The notes below the pieces were generated by a model that saw nothing but the letters and a program-made list of their open reading frames with translations, was not told where the DNA came from and ran no database searches. Below are positions 40,885 to 50,617 of a DNA stretch of 64,000 nucleotides, in pieces. Source of the DNA: Planctomycetaceae bacterium (GTDB taxonomy: Bacteria > Planctomycetota > Planctomycetia > Planctomycetales > Planctomycetaceae); contig JAKFWA010000084.1 in the NCBI GenBank assembly GCA_021732995.1, forward strand, positions 182,237 to 246,236. The letters are read 5' to 3'. Numbering within the stretch: position 1 is the first letter of the stretch; every line of letters begins with the position of its first letter. The position numbers and the translations under genes are program-made.

Positions 40885-43800
40885 CTACAAGGCATCTATC
40901 CAGGACGGCAGCAGAGCAAACACATCGGCAACAGTCGTATCTCCGGCACCGACCACTATGACATCAGATTGGTCGTTCTCAAGAATATCGGCTCCATTAC
41001 CGCCATTGAGGGAGTCGACTCCATCGCTGCCAGCAACAGTGGAATCGTTGCGGTTGCCGCCGCTCAACGTGTCGGCTTGCGAACCGCCTAAGAGCGTGTC
41101 GTTGCCACGGCCTCCAATGAGGACCACCGGCACGGTCGCCATCGTGGCGTCGAGTTTATTGGCTCCGATGCCGCCGATCAGGACGATACGTTCAATCGAA
41201 ATGGGCGTCTCGGAACCAGTCACGCTCGACGCAATCGTTGCGCCGTTGACAGTGAAATCCGCGTCCGCTTTTTCCAGCCAGTAGTCGTTGCCATTGCCGC
41301 CATCAATGATGTCGACGCCGGCGCCACCAGACAGGACGTCGTCGCCATCGCCGCCGATTACGCCATCACCCTTTGAACCGCCCAGCAACGTGTCATTACC
41401 AACTCCGCCTGCCAGCAGCAGCGCAACCGTGGCCTGGCGAGCGTCGAAAAGATTATTGCTGGCACCACCGCTGAGCTGAATGCGCTCCATTGCCGAATAG
41501 GTATCGACACCCAGCCCTGAGATGATACTGGTGGGCGTGATCGTGATGTTTGTGTCCAGCACCTCATTGATCCGGTCGGAATCGGCACCACCGTCGAAGG
41601 TGTCGTTGCCGAGATCGCCTTGCAATGTGTCAGCGCCGGCTCCGCCATTCAGAGAATCATTTCCGATTGCTCCCAGCAAGGAGTCCGCGCCATCACCCGC
41701 GTTGATAAGATCATCACCTTGCAGGCCGTAGAGTCGATCATCGCCAGCATCGCCATTCAGCGTGTCATTCGCGGTGTTGCCTTGTAGCGTGTCATTGCCC
41801 TCTCCGCCGCTTAGTAGACCGGCTTCGGTCTGCCCGCTCAAGAAGTCATTGTCCAGGCCGCCCGACATGGTATCAACTCCGGCGCCGCCGATGAGTACAT
41901 CGTTGCCCGCATCGCCGAGAATCGAGTCGTTGCCATTCTGGCCGTTGAGATTGTCTGCGCCATCGCCGCCGTTGATGGTGTCGTTGCCGTTGCCCGCGAA
42001 GACAGTATCACTGCCACCACCACCGCTGATGGAGTCCGCACCAGTCAGTGTGAAGATCATGTCAGCACCAGCCGTGCCCGTGATGACATCGTTGCCACCG
42101 CCACCACTGAGCGTCGTCGCGCCCGAATTGGCGAAGTCGGCTGCATTGATAAAGTCACGCATCGTGCCGCCGGTCAGGTCTGCGACCTCAAACCCCACTA
42201 ACGAGTCAGTCGAAAGCGTCGTTGTGCTTTGTTTCACGACCAGCGAAGCACTTGTCAGCGTGATGGTTCGCGTTTGGCCTGCGACGAAATCGGCATAAGC
42301 GATCTCGCGGAAGGCATCTATTCCCAACCCACCATTGAGCGTGTCATTGCCCGCGCCGCTCGTGAGCGTGTCGTTGCCCGCCTGACCATCAATGTTGTCT
42401 GCTTGATTGCCGCCAATCAGCAAATCGTTTCCGCCGCCACCGAACAAGGAAACCGGAATGCCCGCGGCGGACGCATCCAGGATATTCGCCGTTCCGCCGC
42501 CGAGTAACATCGCCTTCTCGAACCCGCTCACAGAATCCACAACCGCAGAACCGCTTAATCCGATAGACAACTGAGTTGCTGACAGTACCAGGTTCGTGGA
42601 CGTGGACTCGCTCACTACATCTCCCGCTCCGTTACCGCCCGCCAGTGTGTCGATGCCTGCACCACCCGTCAGCGTGTCATTGCCAAGACCTCCGTCAAGG
42701 TTGTCGTTTCCATCGCCTCCGAGGATCTGATCACCGAACTCACTGCCTACAACACTGTCGTTCCCTTCTGCCGCCTGGACGATGATGATGACTCCACCAA
42801 CGCGGGGGAATGCTGCGACCGTGACATCCTGCAGGTTGATGAGATTGGCACCCGTGCCGCCATTGACCGTGATACTCTGCACGGTTGAGGCGACAATCCC
42901 CGAGAACGTCGAATTCACCACGTCGTCGATTACCACTTGCAGGTTATTACCAGACGTTTCCACAACGACCTTTTGACTGGCCGTCAAGTTGATCGTGACA
43001 TTCACCCCATCCGTGGTGTCGATGGCGACTGTGTCTGAACCTGTAATACCCGTATTACCGACGGCGTCCGCGTAGCCTGTCCCCACCGTCACCGAGCCTG
43101 TTGTGGCGATGCCATTCGTCGCCGTGAAGGTGGCCGAGTAACTAACTCCACTTCCAGCGAAGCCCGAGAGCGTACCGCCAACAACCGTCAGATCTCCGGC
43201 TGTGAATCCAGTCACTGGCTCGCTGAATACGAACAGCACCAGCGAGCTGTTGTTGGAATCGATCTGTGTAGAGTCCGCAATATTGACCGACACTCGCGGA
43301 TTGAGCGTGTCGATGGACACGATATCAAAAGCCGTCGTTCCAATGTTTCCGACAGCGTCCAGGTAACCTGTTCCCACCGCCACCGAGCCAATCGTGGCGA
43401 CACCGTTCTTAGCCGTGAACGTGGCTGAATAACTGCTGCCACTGCCGCTAAAGGCTGACAGTGTGCCTCCCGCCGCTGCGACATCGTCCGCGGTGAAACC
43501 TGTTACGGGCTCGCTGAAGGTGAACGTCACCAGGGAGTTGTTGTCAGCGTCTCTGAGCGAAGCATCCACAATGTTGACGGTCAACGTCGAATTGCGCGTA
43601 TCAATCGCCACTGTGTCTGAACCAGCGGTCCCTGTGTTCCCGACCGCGTCTGTGTAGCCAGTACCCACTGACACAGAACCCGTCACCGCAGTGTTGCTCG
43701 TTGCCGTGAGGGTGGCAGAGTAAACGCTGCCGCTACCGCTGAAGGCCGACAACGTACCGCCTGCGACCGTGACGTCGGCCGCCGTGAAGCCGGTCACGGG

Positions 43801-46800
43801 CTCGTTGAACACGAATGTCACTGACGAACTGTTATCGAGATCGTTGAGAGCCGCATCCGCGATGTTGACGACTACCGTGGGATTGCGCGTGTCGATGGTG
43901 ACAATGTCTCTGCCGGGCTTGCCTGTGACAGTGGATGCGTTTGTATATCCCGTGCCCACGGTCACTGAGCCTGTGCTTGTAATGCCGTCCGTCGCCGTGA
44001 AGGTCGCTGAGTAACTGCTGCCACTCCCACTAAATGCCGATAGAGTGCCACCCACCGCCACGACGTCGGCGGCAGTAAACCCTGTCACGGTCTCGCTGAA
44101 TACAAAGGTGACTACCGAACTATTGTCGGAGTCCTTGAGTGAAGCATCCACGATGTTGACCGTGACATTCGGCCCCGCAGTTGCCACTGGCTGCCAGATG
44201 GGATCAGTGTCCCGGTGCGTACTGTTCGAGACATTGACAGCCTGGCTACCGTTAAGATTCGAAGTGAAAATCTGCGCGTTATCTCTGACAAACGCGAGCC
44301 GGGTGCCATCTGGCGATAAGAATAGATCGAATTCAGAATCGGCCAGTCGCTCAGGTGTACCGGTTCCGTTCACGTTGCCGCGATAGATTCCGGGGGTCAC
44401 GTTCATAGTTCCTCGGAACACCAGTTGAGTTCCGTCGGGTGTGTAGCTGAACTCTTGTGCGGACGTCATCGACGGAAACACTTCGCGGCTTCCGAAACCG
44501 TCGCTGCCAACTTCAAAGATGGCGTCGTTGTCTGTCGAGAAAGATCGCCCTTTGTAGGCAATGTGAGTTCCGTCGGGCGACCACCGCAGCATTTCGATGT
44601 AGGGAGCTTCATGAACCAATTCGACATTGCTGCCGTTGGCATTCATGACCATCAATTGCTTACTGAAGCCGACTCGCCGAGTGAACGCGATGCGTGTTCC
44701 ATCGGGCGACCAAACGGGCTCGGCATCGGTCGAAGACTGCGTCAATCGAACGCGACCGGTTCCGTCGGCATTAATGACATTAATACCGGTAATGGACCCC
44801 GGTCCTTCAAAATCGAGCGCGGCGTAAGCTAGCTTCAAGCCATCAGGTGACCAGGACTGCCCCTCTTCGTAGACGTCAGGGGAATTCGTAACGTTCGTTG
44901 GCGACGAACCGTTCGAATTCATGACGAACAAGTCCCTCCCCGATCCGCCGCTGAGGAAGTCCCGCACAAAAGCAATTTTGCCGTTGGCCTTCGGAGCGAT
45001 CAGTTGAGGCACGGGCTCGATGTCACGAATGGTGATCGTGGTTGTCGTGATGCTTCCCAACAGGCCGCCGTTGGTCGGGTTGCTCAACTGCAACTGAATC
45101 GTCTCGTCACCCTCGACATTGGGGTCGTCGAAGATCGGGATCGTGATGGTGCGACTGGTGTCGAGGAAGACCTCTTCGCCGTTACTGCTGCTGCTAAAGA
45201 AGAGCGTCCCAGAAGTCTGACTGTTGTCATAGTCTGCGGGAATGCTGACGCCACCCGTTGCGGTGCCTCCAATGACGGCATAGCTGACATTCACGTCGCT
45301 CACGGATGGGGATGTACGGTTTACGGTGACTGTGACCGTCTGCTTGTTTTCATCCACGACGTAGCTCGCCGCGCTGAATTGCACGACTCCAGGCGCCGGA
45401 TCGGTATTGATGATCGAGACCGTCGCGCTGGTGAGCGCTCCGACGGTTACTCCATTCTGCGGGTCAGGATCCGAGAGGGTAATTGTAAACGATTCGCCGG
45501 GATCAAAATCGGTATCAGGACGGCCAGAGACTCTGAATGTCTGGGTGGTTTCCCCATTTGCGAATTCGAGATATCCAAATCCTTCGCCGTCTGAGTCAAT
45601 GCCCCCATCTGAACTCGTTGTCGAGCCGTTGAATATCACCGAATAATCGATTCGCGCGCTCCCGTAGGCTCCGCCTGTGCGAGTGACGACGATGTCGACG
45701 AACTCGGTGAGTAAGCCATCGCTGTTGAATGCGTCTTCTGTTGTCTGGTAGGTCGCTGGAACAAACTGGACGGAACCAGCGTTGTAGTTGGCGGAGCTTT
45801 GCACTCGCGGAACGACATCAACACTCACATTCGTAACAGACAGCGGACCTCCATATGGGACCGCGCGATCAAGGGGAAACAGCTGATCCGGATCCTGCTC
45901 ACCGTAGAAGAAAAAGTTATTAAAGGTTGGATCGGTCTTCGCAACATTCGGTCCGAGGTTCTGAAACACACCCGGGCCAAAAGACCCGACGAAGGGAGTG
46001 ACGTTGATGTCGGCCGTCACGTCGCGCATCACGCCGGTCATGATCGGGATGTTGCCATCCAGGTCGGTCTTCACGACCCAGTAATCCAGTGAGGATGTAT
46101 TGGCGTCATCGGTACCAAACGAATTGGTAGACGTCGTAAACGCGAAACCATCGGCAGTCACTACGAGATCGATGGGGGTACGAAACGGTTCTAAGAATCC
46201 TTCGGTTCCAAGTCCGCCGTAGGTCTTGGCCCATACGAGTCCCCCATCGGAGTTGAGCCTGGTCAGCATGATATTGAAGGATGAGTTGTCCGCGGCAGAA
46301 GTGCGGTCAGTGATCAATGCCACCACGAAGCCTCCGTCGGGGAGTGCTCGAATGGATGTGGCACAGTCACCGGGAAGAGAGACCTCCCAGACCGGCGAAA
46401 AGTCTTCCGACAATTTGCGAATGATCGAGTAAGTGCTCTGCACGCCGACACCGGCGTAATGCACGCTCGCCACGCCATAGAAGGAACTGCCAAGTCCATC
46501 AGGTGCAGTTTTGGTAATCGAAACACCATCCTCGCCAGATCCCAGGACAACCGCCTTGCCATTTGAACTGGCGACGAGGGTCTGCACGTTCAAGATGCCC
46601 TGACGCCCCACAACGACGCCGTCGGAACTCAATTCACTCAGGAAGGTTTCCGTCGACAGCCCGCCGTGGCGAACATTCCCCAGGGTGGCCACAAATCGAG
46701 ACGAGACTCCAGAAACGCCGGTGACGCTGACCAGTGAATTACCGCCGATCCGACCACCCGCGAGCGACGTGTACTTGTCGGCCGCATCGAAAGTGTTGCC

Positions 46801-47298
46801 AGCAACGGACACGACCACCCCCGCGCTATCGACCTCCAGAGCCCAACCGATGCTGGAGTTGCCGGGAGAGAACTCTGAATAGCCGGAAATCCGAAATCCG
46901 CCGCCAGCGGTCGATTCAATGTCTGTGGCTCGGTCGTAGGTGAAGGATCGAGATGGCTGATCGCCAGTTCCGCGCAGAGCCACATTCAAGCTCGACCCGT
47001 ACTTGCGACTCCACAGCAGGCCGCCGTTCGCATCAAAGCGAGTCAGCCAGATGTCACCGTTCTCGGCACTGAACGATTCCGTGTTACCGACGACCGCGTA
47101 ACCCCCGTCGCTTGTGGCCGCGATTCCCACCGGCGTGTCATTGGCACTTCCACCGAGGGCCGTCGCCCAAGTGCTCGTTGTCAGCACAAGACGTGGCTCG
47201 AGCGACTGTGCAACATTTCGCGGACCCCGCAGGCGCTTAGCCCGGCGGGATGGATTGGACCTCGTGAACAACGAGAACATCCCACCAAACTTTTTCAT
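40885..47298 (-). CDS. Giant mosaic RTX protein (propeller, Calx-beta, PD40, Ig-like, RTX)
   Basis: About 2137 residues from ATG 47298, which opens MKKFGGMFSLFTRS; the frame upstream to 47418 is less likely coding. SLEPRLVLTT near residue 35-45 is the planctomycete export-type motif. Residues ~50-420 are a beta-propeller-like region (ATALGGSANDTPVGIAATSD, GGYAVVGNT repeats). Residues ~510-800 have two Calx-beta domains (FDPGESFTITLSDPDPQNG, SYVVDENKQTVTVTVNRT). Residues ~805-1050 are TolB/PD40 blades (SWSPDGLKLAYAALD, WSPDGTRIAFTRR). Residues ~1055-1480 are four Ig-like units (FSEPVTGFTAADV, GGTLSAFSGSGSSYSATFTA). Residues ~1540-2110 are RTX calcium-binding repeats (GGDGNDNLDGGLGNDTLTGG). It ends FALLPSWIDAL. 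Exported surface or matrix protein. No leader element was seen in its 5' region. Confidence 0.88.
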   Translation of the reverse strand: MKKFGGMFSLFTRSNPSRRAKRLRGPRNVAQSLEPRLVLTTSTWATALGGSANDTPVGIAATSDGGYAVVGNTESFSAENGDIWLTRFDANGGLLWSRKYGSSLNVALRGTGDQPSRSFTYDRATDIESTAGGGFRISGYSEFSPGNSSIGWALEVDSAGVVVSVAGNTFDAADKYTSLAGGRIGGNSLVSVTGVSGVSSRFVATLGNVRHGGLSTETFLSELSSDGVVVGRQGILNVQTLVASSNGKAVVLGSGEDGVSITKTAPDGLGSSFYGVASVHYAGVGVQSTYSIIRKLSEDFSPVWEVSLPGDCATSIRALPDGGFVVALITDRTSAADNSSFNIMLTRLNSDGGLVWAKTYGGLGTEGFLEPFRTPIDLVVTADGFAFTTSTNSFGTDDANTSSLDYWVVKTDLDGNIPIMTGVMRDVTADINVTPFVGSFGPGVFQNLGPNVAKTDPTFNNFFFYGEQDPDQLFPLDRAVPYGGPLSVTNVSVDVVPRVQSSANYNAGSVQFVPATYQTTEDAFNSDGLLTEFVDIVVTRTGGAYGSARIDYSVIFNGSTTSSDGGIDSDGEGFGYLEFANGETTQTFRVSGRPDTDFDPGESFTITLSDPDPQNGVTVGALTSATVSIINTDPAPGVVQFSAASYVVDENKQTVTVTVNRTSPSVSDVNVSYAVIGGTATGGVSIPADYDNSQTSGTLFFSSSSNGEEVFLDTSRTITIPIFDDPNVEGDETIQLQLSNPTNGGLLGSITTTTITIRDIEPVPQLIAPKANGKIAFVRDFLSGGSGRDLFVMNSNGSSPTNVTNSPDVYEEGQSWSPDGLKLAYAALDFEGPGSITGINVINADGTGRVRLTQSSTDAEPVWSPDGTRIAFTRRVGFSKQLMVMNANGSNVELVHEAPYIEMLRWSPDGTHIAYKGRSFSTDNDAIFEVGSDGFGSREVFPSMTSAQEFSYTPDGTQLVFRGTMNVTPGIYRGNVNGTGTPERLADSEFDLFLSPDGTRLAFVRDNAQIFTSNLNGSQAVNVSNSTHRDTDPIWQPVATAGPNVTVNIVDASLKDSDNSSVVTFVFSETVTGFTAADVVAVGGTLSAFSGSGSSYSATFTATDGITSTGSVTVGTGYTNASTVTGKPGRDIVTIDTRNPTVVVNIADAALNDLDNSSSVTFVFNEPVTGFTAADVTVAGGTLSAFSGSGSVYSATLTATSNTAVTGSVSVGTGYTDAVGNTGTAGSDTVAIDTRNSTLTVNIVDASLRDADNNSLVTFTFSEPVTGFTADDVAAAGGTLSAFSGSGSSYSATFTAKNGVATIGSVAVGTGYLDAVGNIGTTAFDIVSIDTLNPRVSVNIADSTQIDSNNSSLVLFVFSEPVTGFTAGDLTVVGGTLSGFAGSGVSYSATFTATNGIATTGSVTVGTGYADAVGNTGITGSDTVAIDTTDGVNVTINLTASQKVVVETSGNNLQVVIDDVVNSTFSGIVASTVQSITVNGGTGANLINLQDVTVAAFPRVGGVIIIVQAAEGNDSVVGSEFGDQILGGDGNDNLDGGLGNDTLTGGAGIDTLAGGNGAGDVVSESTSTNLVLSATQLSIGLSGSAVVDSVSGFEKAMLLGGGTANILDASAAGIPVSLFGGGGNDLLIGGNQADNIDGQAGNDTLTSGAGNDTLNGGLGIDAFREIAYADFVAGQTRTITLTSASLVVKQSTTTLSTDSLVGFEVADLTGGTMRDFINAADFANSGATTLSGGGGNDVITGTAGADMIFTLTGADSISGGGGSDTVFAGNGNDTINGGDGADNLNGQNGNDSILGDAGNDVLIGGAGVDTMSGGLDNDFLSGQTEAGLLSGGEGNDTLQGNTANDTLNGDAGDDRLYGLQGDDLINAGDGADSLLGAIGNDSLNGGAGADTLQGDLGNDTFDGGADSDRINEVLDTNITITPTSIISGLGVDTYSAMERIQLSGGASNNLFDARQATVALLLAGGVGNDTLLGGSKGDGVIGGDGDDVLSGGAGVDIIDGGNGNDYWLEKADADFTVNGATIASSVTGSETPISIERIVLIGGIGANKLDATMATVPVVLIGGRGNDTLLGGSQADTLSGGNRNDSTVAGSDGVDSLNGGNGADILENDQSDVIVVGAGDTTVADVFALLPSWIDAL
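41000..42780 (-). repeat. RTX nonapeptide-coding repeats
   Basis: Degenerate 27-bp units encoding GGxGNDxLx repeats, interrupted by 100-residue beta spacers. They form the calcium-binding C-terminal half of the giant protein. Confidence 0.85.
43000..44190 (-). repeat. Four tandem Ig-like domain repeats
   Basis: Four direct repeats of roughly 290 bp, each encoding VNIxDxxLxDxDNSSxVTF, FSEPVTGFTAADV, GGTLSAFSGSGSSYSATFTA and GSVTVGTGYTDAVGNTG. They resemble the BapA-type bacterial Ig-like family of surface proteins. Confidence 0.85.
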
Positions 47299-47657
47299 CA
47301 CAGCGGTCTTTTTGTTAGTCGCTCTTCGCAGGTGGCCTTGCGTTTTCCGGGCAGTAAGAGAGGAGAATCGTAAGCATGATGAGTGCTCAAAAAGCCTCTG
47401 GAAAAATGAGAACGCCAAACAAAGAAGCTAGCGCACACTACAGGCGCACTCAGTCATGTCAATCTCGATCTGTTGGCTGAATGTTTTACGTTCAGCTCAT
47501 TTCCAATTTGCAGCGAGAGCTGTATTGATGACCTCTTGATCGCGACTTCGCGTAGCCAAATGCGTCGCAACCGCTACTCCTCGTGCGAACGGGTCGCTGG
47601 TCGAAGTGTGCTCGCGCCGGCCCAGATTTGGAGGGATGCCCCGCTGTAAAACGATCC

Positions 47658-47673
47658 ATGGCATATATGCCAT
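47658..47673. promoter_or_regulatory. 16-bp perfect palindrome
   Basis: ATGGCATATATGCCAT is fully self-complementary and lies in the divergent region 360 bases from the RTX gene start. It has the form of a dimer-binding operator; no partner is known. Confidence 0.3.
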
Positions 47674-48047
47674 TTCGTATGTCACAAAGTGAAGTTTTCG
47701 GGACGATCCTGGTCTTCTTTGATCCCGCCGCAAAGATGGTCAGCTCCGCGTTACAGGCCAACTAAGGTTGAATACGAGCTCATGTATCTCTGCCTCAGCC
47801 CTTACTTCACCCCAAATGGCTGCGCCAATTTCTCCCTGCGGTTCTGGAGTGGTTCCCGCAACCATCTCACATCCGGGCATGTAACAACCGCGACTCAAGC
47901 CGCGAGAGTATATTCGGCAAGTAAAAAAACCGTCGCCAGTGCCTTTCGAGCCACGTAATGCGGTGGGGAGTAATACGGTCCTTGTTTGTTGAGCGGAGGA
48001 CCGATAGAATGGACAAGCAGGGTTGGTGGTTGGCTTGGCCGCCCCCT

Positions 48048-48165
48048 CATCTTTCGGACGACTTGGCAAAGCGCACCCCAGAACCATTTCGGGAGGCGAG
48101 CTGACTAGTAAGCCGACGCGGCGAGAACCTTCGAGCGTTCCGCTACGTCGGCTTTTTGTTTTGTC
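48048..48165 (+). promoter_or_regulatory. Structured leader element, copy A
   Basis: Plus-strand order: TTTCGGACGACTT, AAAGCGCA, middle hairpin region, GACTAGTAAGCCGACG, terminator stem with GCCGACG/CGTCGGC and a further four pairs after one mismatch, then CUUUUUGUUUU. It is the only copy on the plus strand and lies 230 nt ahead of the plus-strand hybrid kinase, again sense. Confidence 0.72.
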
Positions 48166-48394
48166 CGGACAATATGTTCATCGCATTCAGACGTGCCATT
48201 CAGGGACAGGTCCCGATTGATAATGGCAGGGGAGGCAACCCACAGGGTTTGCGACTCCAACAGCAACGCAGGGGGCGATTCTACTCGCCTCAATGTCGTC
48301 GCAAGAACTGACACAACGGAGGAGCTGCTACCCCTCCGGAATCTACGGCGCGTCTTTTCCGTAGAGCTTATTGAAGACACAGGAGAAATTGACC

Positions 48395-49534
48395 ATGGAG
48401 GAGCAAAACCGCACAGACGAGTTTCTGGCGACGCTGGGGCACGAGATGAGGAATCCCTTATCTGCTCTAAGCAATGCGCTGGAGGTCTGGTCGAAGGATG
48501 ACCCGGTGTTGATGGATAATCTGCGGCACATCATGGAGCGCCAGGTCCGGCATCTGACACGTCTCAGCGACGATCTCCTTGATACAGCGCGCATCGCTCG
48601 GGGAAAACTCGAAATTCGCCGCGAGCAGGTCCAGCTCCAGAAAGTCATTTGCGACGCTTGCGAAGCCGTCAAACCGTTCATCGATCGCTGCCGGCAGGTG
48701 TTAATCGTCGACGCGCGGGACGAGCCAATCGTTGTCTATGGTGACGCATCTCGTTTGACGCAGGTCTTCACGAATCTGCTTCAGAATGCAGCGAAGTTTA
48801 CGGAGCGGAATGGCAGACTCTGCGTCTCATTCGAACTCCAGGCAGAATCCGTCGCAGTACGGGTAAGTGACAACGGCTGCGGTATTGAAAAGCATTTGCA
48901 GGCGACCCTTTTTGATGGGGATTCGCGATTGAGCGAAACTAGTGTATGCGGCCGCGACGGACTGGGGATCGGCCTGAAATTGGTCAAAGCGATCGTGGAA
49001 CCTCATGGTGGTTCTGTAGCAGTTCACAGTGAGGGTTTGGGAAAAGGCAGCGAGTTCACCGTGGTGTTGCCCCTGTGGAATTCGCCTGTGCGCGGGCTCC
49101 CAACCACGAATCTGCCGCTCGCCACAGAAGAGTGGAATGAGCAACATTTACCGGCATATCGGATTGTTGTTGTGAACGACAATCAGCCATTGGGCGAATT
49201 GCTGGCCAGACTGCTTCGTAAAATCGGACAGTCCGTCACCGTCGCCGACCACCGTGAAGAAGCAGTTCGAATGGTTCTGGAGAAAAGGCCTCAGGTCGTG
49301 TTTCTCGATCTCGCCATGCAGGAAGTGGATGGCTACGAATTTGCACGCCGGTTGCATGAATACCCGGAACTAGATGAGACAGCGCTGATCGCTCTATCAG
49401 GAGATGGCAGCGAGGAAAATAAACTCCGGGCACTGGATGCCGGGATCAACAGGTATCTCGTCAAACCGACAAGTATTGGGGCGCTAACCGACGCCCTCCT
49501 TGCGGTCTCTGCGAGCTGCACCGTTAACACATGA
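48395..49534 (+). CDS. Hybrid sensor histidine kinase with receiver domain
   Basis: ATG 48395 has AGGAG nine nt upstream; the TTG at 48371 is rejected. 379 residues, no membrane segment or PAS. HisKA: FLATLGHEMRNPLSAL with the phospho-His near residue 16. HATPase: NLLQNAAKFTERNG, VSDNGCGIEKH, GLGIGLKLVKAIVEPHGG. Receiver at ~residues 255-370: RIVVVNDNQPLGELLAR, VVFLDLAMQEVDGYEFARR, ALSGDGSEENK, YLVKPTS. The receiver has ND instead of DD at the acidic pair, which could weaken metal binding. Lacking a sensor domain, it must take its input from a partner. First gene behind leader copy A. Confidence 0.9.
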   Translation: MEEQNRTDEFLATLGHEMRNPLSALSNALEVWSKDDPVLMDNLRHIMERQVRHLTRLSDDLLDTARIARGKLEIRREQVQLQKVICDACEAVKPFIDRCRQVLIVDARDEPIVVYGDASRLTQVFTNLLQNAAKFTERNGRLCVSFELQAESVAVRVSDNGCGIEKHLQATLFDGDSRLSETSVCGRDGLGIGLKLVKAIVEPHGGSVAVHSEGLGKGSEFTVVLPLWNSPVRGLPTTNLPLATEEWNEQHLPAYRIVVVNDNQPLGELLARLLRKIGQSVTVADHREEAVRMVLEKRPQVVFLDLAMQEVDGYEFARRLHEYPELDETALIALSGDGSEENKLRALDAGINRYLVKPTSIGALTDALLAVSASCTVNT

Positions 49535-49546
49535 ATCGAGTGCAGC

Positions 49547-50617
49547 ATGTCACCGCTTTGGCTTTTACTGATCGCTGCCGCCCTTGGCGGAGTTGTGGTG
49601 CTATTCAGCGGTTATCTATCGCTCTGGCTGCAAGCCTACGCCACGGGGGCGGACATACGCCTGATATCTCTGATTTTGATGTCTCTGAGAAAAGTCGATC
49701 CGAGAATCATCGTCCGAGCCAAAGTGATGGCTGCCCAGGCGGGCGTCACCACGATCTCGACTAATGCGATTGAAGCCCAGCTCTTGGCAGGCGGCGACGT
49801 TCACCGTGTCATGCTGGCATTGATCTCCGCTCACAGGGCCAATATCGACCTCGACTGGAACACCGCCGCCGCCATCGATCTGGCTGGTCGCGACATTCTG
49901 GAGGCCGTGCGGACGAGTGTAAATCCGAAAGTCATCCACTGCCCCGCTCTGGAAGCAGAAGGGGACAACACGCTCACGGGCGTTGCCAAGGACGGGATTC
50001 AACTGAAGGTTCGGGCTCTGGTAACCGTCCGGACCAATCTCTCACAGTTGATCGGTGGGGCAACGGAGCCGACCGTGATTGCGCGCGTCGGCCAGGGGAT
50101 CGTCTCCGCGATCGGAGCTTGCGGAAGCTACCGGGAAGCACTTGCCAATCCGGCGCTCATTGCGCGAGAGATCGTCGCGAAAGGCCTGGACTCGCAAACG
50201 TCATTTTCCATCGTATCGATTGATATTGCGGCCATCGACGTTGGATCCAATATCGGTGCACAACTCCGACTCGACCAGGCCAATGCGGACATCCGTGTTG
50301 CTCGCGCGGGAGCGGAGAAGCGGCGTGCAATGGCCGTCGCCTGGCAACAGGAGATGGTTGCACTGACGACAGAAAACCAAGCACTCCTCGTTCTCGCGGA
50401 AGCGCAGATTCCACCTGCGATGGCGGCTGCGTTTCGAGAAGGTCGACTTCGCACGGAACGATCGCCGAACCGTAGTAGCACGCGGACCACCAATGTTCTT
50501 CGCGATACGACTTGGCGTGGAAGGATAGGTATTGCCCCGGCCATGCCCCGAATGGCTCGCGATCTCGATGCGTGGGAAACAGAGGGAGGAGCCTGTGTCT
50601 CAACCGTCCGGCGTTGA
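49547..50617 (+). CDS. floA: Flotillin-like membrane protein FloA
   Basis: 356 residues. One N-terminal membrane segment (LWLLLIAAALGGVVVLFSGYL) is followed by the FloA block: MSLRKVDPRIIVRAKVMAAQAGV, NAIEAQLLAGGDVHRVMLALISAHRA, AAIDLAGRDILEAVRTSVNPKV, GVAKDGIQLKVRALVTVRTNLSQLIGGA, and a helical region with QLRLDQANADIRVARAGAEKRRAMAVA. Flotillins oligomerise at the membrane and organise microdomains. It starts 12 bases after the kinase stop. Its last 23 bases overlap the GTG start of the protease gene. The C-terminus has an Arg/Thr-rich extension ending ACVSTVRR. Confidence 0.93.
   Translation: MSPLWLLLIAAALGGVVVLFSGYLSLWLQAYATGADIRLISLILMSLRKVDPRIIVRAKVMAAQAGVTTISTNAIEAQLLAGGDVHRVMLALISAHRANIDLDWNTAAAIDLAGRDILEAVRTSVNPKVIHCPALEAEGDNTLTGVAKDGIQLKVRALVTVRTNLSQLIGGATEPTVIARVGQGIVSAIGACGSYREALANPALIAREIVAKGLDSQTSFSIVSIDIAAIDVGSNIGAQLRLDQANADIRVARAGAEKRRAMAVAWQQEMVALTTENQALLVLAEAQIPPAMAAAFREGRLRTERSPNRSSTRTTNVLRDTTWRGRIGIAPAMPRMARDLDAWETEGGACVSTVRR

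Larger units (their letters stand above)
47299..48394. other. Divergent intergenic region, ~1.1 kb
   Basis: Lies between the giant RTX gene (minus) and the hybrid kinase (plus). It contains a 16-bp palindrome (47658-47673) and structured leader copy A (48048-48165). No convincing gene; the open frames here do not resemble proteins. Confidence 0.5.

Noticed and set aside
40768..41091. 107-residue plus-strand frame over the 3' end of the RTX gene
   Set aside because: Mostly antisense to RTX repeats.
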